Origin: JACJXF01 sp964349045
GTDB lineage: Bacteria; Bacteroidota; Bacteroidia; Bacteroidales; GCA-2748055
Reading direction: 5' to 3'
Length of the DNA: 28,602 nt
Assembly: GCA_964349045.1 (NCBI GenBank)
Contig: CAYGFI010000045.1
Coordinates: 1 to 28,602, forward strand
Below are positions 24,640 to 28,602 of the stretch, piece after piece (position 1 is the first letter of the stretch; every line of letters begins with the position of its first letter). Below the pieces are notes generated by a model. That model did no database searches. It was not told the DNA's origin and was given only the letters and a program-made list of their open reading frames with translations. The position numbers and the translations under genes are program-made.

Positions 24640-26103
24640 TTATTCCCACTCCCATACAGCCCCATCTTTCCCATCTTTAATAACAATTCCCATACTCTTC
24701 AGTTCATCCCTGATCCTATCGGATGTGGTAAAATCTTTTTTGTTTTTGGCTTCATTACGTATTTTCAGAACAAAATCTATAAGCCGTTCAGCAGCTTGAC
24801 TTTTCTCCTGCAAGTCTTCATCCATAAGTCCTAAAATGTCGAAAATCATTGTATGATAGAATGTCCGTAACTTCCGGATGTCAGGTTCCCTGAGACTTTC
24901 ATTATTATCTGCAAGGGAGTTAATTGCTCTCACACCATCGAAAAGGCAGGCGATGGCGATGGGACTGTTCAGATCATCGTCCAAAGCGTCGAAGGCAGGA
25001 GTTATGATTTTATCTATGTCAAAGCCTGATGTTTTTCCGGGAACAATTTTTTCCAGGGTTTTAATACCGGCCATAAGTCGTTTAAGTCCTTTTTCCGCTG
25101 CCTGCAGAGCTTCGTTTGAAAAATCCAGCGTGCTTCGGTAGTGCGCCTGAAGAATAAAAAACCTTATGGTCATGGGACTATAAGCTGAGGATAAGAGGTC
25201 GTTGTTTCCTTTGAAAAAGTCTTCGAGGTTAATAAAGTTTCCCAGTGACCTGCCCATTTTTTGTCCGTTCACTGTGATCATATTGTTATGCATCCAGTAT
25301 TTTACCGCCTCGTGCCCGGTAGCAGCAACCGATTGTGCAATTTCGCATTCATGGTGAGGGAACAGCAGGTCCATTCCTCCCCCGTGAATATCGAAAGTTT
25401 CACCAAGGTATTTGGAACTCATGGCCGAACATTCAAGATGCCAACCAGGAAATCCATCGCTCCACTCAGAAGGCCATCGCATGATGTGGGCGGGTTCAGC
25501 TTTTTTCCAGATAGCAAAGTCAAATGGATTATGTTTTTCATGCTGACCTTCAAGCTCACGGGTATTGGAAATGAGGTCTTCAATTTTTCGACCCGACAGT
25601 TTACCGTAATTATAATTTTTATCATATTTCTCAACATCAAAATACACCGAGCCATTAGATTCGTAAGCATACCCGGCATCAAGGATCTTCTTTATCATAA
25701 TGATCTGCTCAATAATATGGCCGGATGCACGCGGCTCAATGCTGGGAGGCAGCACATTTAGCTGTGCCATAATGTTGTGATAGTGATTGGTATAATTTTC
25801 CACTACCTCCATGGGCTCAAGCTCTTCTAACCTTGCTTTTTTGGCGATTTTATCCTCTCCCGAATCTTCATCGTTTTCCAGATGGCCCACATCCGTTATA
25901 TTACGGACATAGCGAACTTTATAATTCATGTATTTCAGGTACCGGAAAAGCAGATCGAAAGTAATAGCAGGCCGTGCATGGCCCAGGTGCGGGTCGCTGT
26001 AAACGGTTGGCCCGCAAACGTAAAGCCCAACATGTGGAGGATTTATGGGGATGAACTCTTCCTTTTTACGGGCGAGACTGTTATATAGGATCAGTTTTCT
26101 CAT
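24640..26103 (-). CDS. cysS: Cysteinyl-tRNA synthetase
   Basis: Class I aminoacyl-tRNA synthetase of 487 aa that charges tRNA-Cys in the cytoplasm. The HIGH motif is HLGH (39-42) and the KMSKS motif reads KMGRS (282-286), a tolerated variant. Catalytic zinc ligands are at the expected places: Cys30 in YVCGPTVY, Cys225 in WHLECSAM, His250 and Glu254 in FPHHECEIAQS. The C-terminal helical DALR-like domain ends in the usual GxxxKDxxxGxxWEW pattern (GIVIKDGKDGAVWEWE). Length is normal. It is divergent from rnr and upstream of ispG on the same strand. Confidence 0.98.
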   Translation of the reverse strand: MRKLILYNSLARKKEEFIPINPPHVGLYVCGPTVYSDPHLGHARPAITFDLLFRYLKYMNYKVRYVRNITDVGHLENDEDSGEDKIAKKARLEELEPMEVVENYTNHYHNIMAQLNVLPPSIEPRASGHIIEQIIMIKKILDAGYAYESNGSVYFDVEKYDKNYNYGKLSGRKIEDLISNTRELEGQHEKHNPFDFAIWKKAEPAHIMRWPSEWSDGFPGWHLECSAMSSKYLGETFDIHGGGMDLLFPHHECEIAQSVAATGHEAVKYWMHNNMITVNGQKMGRSLGNFINLEDFFKGNNDLLSSAYSPMTIRFFILQAHYRSTLDFSNEALQAAEKGLKRLMAGIKTLEKIVPGKTSGFDIDKIITPAFDALDDDLNSPIAIACLFDGVRAINSLADNNESLREPDIRKLRTFYHTMIFDILGLMDEDLQEKSQAAERLIDFVLKIRNEAKNKKDFTTSDRIRDELKSMGIVIKDGKDGAVWEWE

Positions 26104-26201
26104 TTTTGAATTACGAATTGTAAAAATATGAATTTGATTGGACTTTTATACAAAAAAATTAAGAGAAGAGAAGCGTAGATGTAAGCTTAAAGCAGATTTA
26201 A

Positions 26202-26240
26202 ATTGCGTTTCCTTTGCGCCTCTGCTTCATTGCGCTTAAC
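26202..26240. repeat. Dispersed GTTAAGCGCA-type repeat upstream of rnr
   Basis: The minus strand reads GTTAAGCGCAATGAAGCAGA and continues with GGCGCAAAGGAAACGCAAT, close to the sequences at 28507-28571 on the plus strand. Copies of one short intergenic repeat thus flank the rnr gene in opposite orientation. Confidence 0.45.
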
Positions 26241-26322
26241 ATTGAAGGGCGTTTATGAGGAATTCAAATAAATTATAATAAACCCCTTATAATCCGTAAC
26301 TTGCGGAAATTATTTAAAACGT

Positions 26323-28500
26323 ATGGCTCACAAAAGAAAAAGTAAAGCAGAAAGAGGATATAATAAAGAAAAAACAGCCGGTAGCATTATGGCGATTTTT
26401 TCAAATAGTCCTAAGAAATTGTATAACTACAAGCAGATATCAAAATACCTGGGGATACAGGATGATTTTCAAAAGCAACAGGTCTTACAAACGCTGGAGT
26501 GGCTCAATTCATCAGGACAACTTGAAGAACCCGAAGCAGGGCGCTTCAGACTTAAATCCCGGGCGGGATATCTTATCGGCAAAGTGGATATGACGCAATA
26601 TGGATATGCATTCCTTATCAGCGAAGAAATGGAGGATGATGTATTTATCGCCAGGCCCAATATGAAAACTGCCATGAATGGTGATATCGTGAAAGTACAT
26701 GTATTCCCTCAACGACCACGTTCCAACCGTTTTGAAGGAGAAGTAATTGAAATAATCGAACGGGCCAGGATGAGTTTCGTAGGGATCATTGATGTCGCTA
26801 ATAACTTTGCATTCCTGGTTACCGACAACCGAAAGATGCCATATGATATTTTTATCCCGTTAAACAAATTAAAGGGAGGTAAAGCAGGACAAAAAGCAAT
26901 AGCAAAAATCGTTGAATGGCCCGCCAATGCGAAGAGTCCTATTGGCGAGATAGTTGAGGTTCTTGGTAATCCTGGAGAAAATGATGTGGAGATGCACGCC
27001 ATTCTTGCAGAATTTGACCTTCCCACTTTTTTCCCGAAAGAAGTAGATGATGCCGCAGAGCTGATCAGCGATAAAATAACTGCAGAAGATCTTGGCGAAC
27101 GGCGCGATTTCCGGAAAGTACCCACCTTCACTATCGATCCGTATGATGCCAAAGATTTCGATGATGCACTCTCGCTCAATAAACTAAAAAACGGTAACTG
27201 GGAAGTTGGCGTTCATATTGCCGATGTTTCTCATTACGTGCGTTCCAAAGGAATTATTGAAGAAGAAGCGTCTGCGCGAGCTACCTCGGTTTATCTCGTT
27301 GACCGCGTAGTACCCATGCTACCGGAAAGATTATCAAATTTTATCTGTTCCCTCCGCCCGGATGAAGAAAAACTTTGTTTCTCCGCAGTTTTTGAAATGA
27401 ACGACAAGGCTGAAATACTGAAAGAATGGTTTGGACGCACTGTAATAAAGTCACAACGACGTTTTGCCTACGAAGAAGCCCAGGAAATCATTATGGGAAA
27501 GGAAGGCGACATGAAAAATGAGATCCTTGTGTTGCACAGGTTTGCTCAGAAGCTTCGCCAGGACAGGTTTCGAAACGGCGCCATTGCTTTCGACAGGGTG
27601 GAAGTGAAGTTCAACATCGATGAAAAAGGCAAACCCCTGAGTGTGTATTTTAAGGAGCAAAAGGAGTCGAACCAGTTAATCGAAGAGTTTATGCTGCTGG
27701 CTAACAAAATGGTAGCCACATTTATAAACCGTGGTTGCCGCTTCCTCCAGGATGTGCCTGGTGAGAAGCCTAAGTCAGATAAGGCAAAACCTTTTGTGTA
27801 CCGCATTCATGCCAATCCTAATATTGAAAAACTTGAATCTTTCGCCCTGTTTATCAGAAAATTCGGGTATAACCTGCAACCCGGAACAGGCAGGCAGGCC
27901 GCTGTTTCACTCAATAAACTACTGGATGATGTGCAGGGCAAAAAAGAACAAAATGTAATTGAAACACTTGCTCTCAGAGCCATGGCAAAGGCGCGCTATT
28001 CAACAGAAAACATTGGCCATTACGGTCTTGCTTTCCCGTTCTACACTCATTTCACTTCACCCATACGACGTTATCCCGACATGATGGTTCACCGGATGCT
28101 GGCTCATTATCTCGGGGGAGGTGAACCGAAGAACAAAAATAAGTACGAAAAACGCTGCGAACACTCATCGGAAATGGAAAAAAAAGCCATGGATGCAGAA
28201 AGAGCTTCGATAAAATATAAACAGGTTGAATTTATGTCTGACAAACTGGGAGAGGAGTTTGACGGGATCATCAGTGGACTTACTGAATGGGGCCTTTATG
28301 TGGAACTGAACGAAAATAAATGCGAAGGAATGGTTTCGGTTCAGTCACTGATAGACGACTTTTATGTGTTCGATGAAGATAATTACTGCATTACCGGAAA
28401 AAGCACAAAAAAAGTTTACCAACTGGGGGATGATGTGAAAATTGTTGTAAAGAGCGTGAACCTGGCTAAACGGCAGATGGATTTTACCATGATGGAATAA
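26323..28500 (+). CDS. rnr: Ribonuclease R (RNB-family 3'-5' exoribonuclease)
   Basis: Processive 3'-5' exoribonuclease of 725 aa that degrades structured RNA. Order: basic N-terminus and winged-helix region (about 1-80), two cold-shock-like OB folds (about 80-235), RNB catalytic domain (about 260-590) with the metal-binding motif IDPYDAKDFDDA (271-282; Asp272, Asp278, Asp280, Asp281), and a C-terminal S1 domain (about 640-725, EEFDGIISGLTEWGLYVEL). GLAFPFYTHFTSPIRRYPDMMVHR near 565-590 is also diagnostic. Length is normal. It is divergent from cysS, with a promoter-like TAACTTGC about 30 bp upstream, and has no Shine-Dalgarno sequence. Short repeats lie on both sides. Confidence 0.97.
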   Translation: MAHKRKSKAERGYNKEKTAGSIMAIFSNSPKKLYNYKQISKYLGIQDDFQKQQVLQTLEWLNSSGQLEEPEAGRFRLKSRAGYLIGKVDMTQYGYAFLISEEMEDDVFIARPNMKTAMNGDIVKVHVFPQRPRSNRFEGEVIEIIERARMSFVGIIDVANNFAFLVTDNRKMPYDIFIPLNKLKGGKAGQKAIAKIVEWPANAKSPIGEIVEVLGNPGENDVEMHAILAEFDLPTFFPKEVDDAAELISDKITAEDLGERRDFRKVPTFTIDPYDAKDFDDALSLNKLKNGNWEVGVHIADVSHYVRSKGIIEEEASARATSVYLVDRVVPMLPERLSNFICSLRPDEEKLCFSAVFEMNDKAEILKEWFGRTVIKSQRRFAYEEAQEIIMGKEGDMKNEILVLHRFAQKLRQDRFRNGAIAFDRVEVKFNIDEKGKPLSVYFKEQKESNQLIEEFMLLANKMVATFINRGCRFLQDVPGEKPKSDKAKPFVYRIHANPNIEKLESFALFIRKFGYNLQPGTGRQAAVSLNKLLDDVQGKKEQNVIETLALRAMAKARYSTENIGHYGLAFPFYTHFTSPIRRYPDMMVHRMLAHYLGGGEPKNKNKYEKRCEHSSEMEKKAMDAERASIKYKQVEFMSDKLGEEFDGIISGLTEWGLYVELNENKCEGMVSVQSLIDDFYVFDEDNYCITGKSTKKVYQLGDDVKIVVKSVNLAKRQMDFTMME

Positions 28501-28506
28501 AAAGAA

Positions 28507-28585
28507 TTAAGCGCAAAGACCAAGGCAAACGCGAATTAATGAGAAGGTTAAGCGCAGAGACGCAAGGGCGCAATGCAATGCGCAA
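28507..28585. repeat. Dispersed TTAAGCGCA-type repeats downstream of rnr
   Basis: TTAAGCGCAAAGACCAAGGC (28507-28526) and TTAAGCGCAGAGACGCAAGG (28548-28567) are two tandem relatives of the repeat at 26202-26240. A short inverted repeat, GCGCA/TGCGC, follows near 28569-28585. No gene is seen in the last 100 bases. Confidence 0.5.
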
Positions 28586-28602
28586 TTCATAAAATAAAAT
28601 TT

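Noticed and set aside
25261..25761. 166-codon plus-strand ORF
   Set aside because: Antisense to the cysS catalytic core; no independent support.
26709..27179. 156-codon minus-strand ORF
   Set aside because: Antisense to conserved RNase R coding sequence, with no family features.

Overview
The window comes from the genome of an uncultured-type Bacteroidota, probably a Bacteroidales/Marinilabiliales or flavobacterial relative. The evidence is a SusC/SusD pair with SusE/SusF-like lipoproteins, a type IX secretion (T9SS) C-terminal sorting domain, the long two-Cys-motif IspG form found in this phylum, near absence of Shine-Dalgarno sequences, and TAnnTTTG-like promoter elements. A run of 100 Ns flanked on both sides by the same 55 bases shows that this is a scaffolded draft assembly.

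Layout. 1-2084: the tail of an unknown gene, then a MacB/LolCDE-type ABC permease and its ATPase. 2085-3201: a decayed IS3-family transposase, then a minus-strand tRNA cluster holding tRNA-Met(CAU), an odd tRNA-like sequence with a UUA triplet at the anticodon position, two hairpin terminators and the assembly gap. 3305-8570 (minus): GH65 maltose phosphorylase, a GPH/SLC45-like sugar permease and a LacI-family regulator. 8603-9303: a four-helix-bundle (S23/IVS-type) gene enclosed by oppositely oriented octamer arrays. 9521-21793 (plus): SusC, SusD, SusE-like, SusF-like, a periplasmic cyclomaltodextrinase-type GH13 and a T9SS-exported GH13 amylase. 21889-28500: housekeeping genes (YihX-like HAD phosphatase, ispG, cysS, rnr) separated by short repeats.

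How the genes work together. 3305-21793 is an alpha-glucan (starch/maltodextrin) utilization locus. The T9SS amylase would cut starch outside the cell. The SusD/E/F lipoproteins would capture the products and SusC would import them. The signal-peptide-bearing GH13 would trim them in the periplasm, the permease would take maltose into the cytosol, and the GH65 enzyme would phosphorolyse it to beta-glucose-1-phosphate and glucose. A shared 13-base sequence containing a near-palindromic LacI-type operator (GCAAACGATTGC-like, CG centre) lies upstream of both the permease/GH65 operon and susC, which suggests that the LacI protein controls both. The beta-phosphoglucomutase normally paired with GH65 maltose phosphorylase is not in the window.

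The least-explained features are the four-helix-bundle gene inside inverted octamer arrays, whose transcript could close into a long stem much as rRNA intervening sequences do, a second ten-unit octamer array at 22551-22630, and the tRNA-like sequence sharing its 3' half with tRNA-Met. All functional statements come from reading motifs and context; no database search was run.
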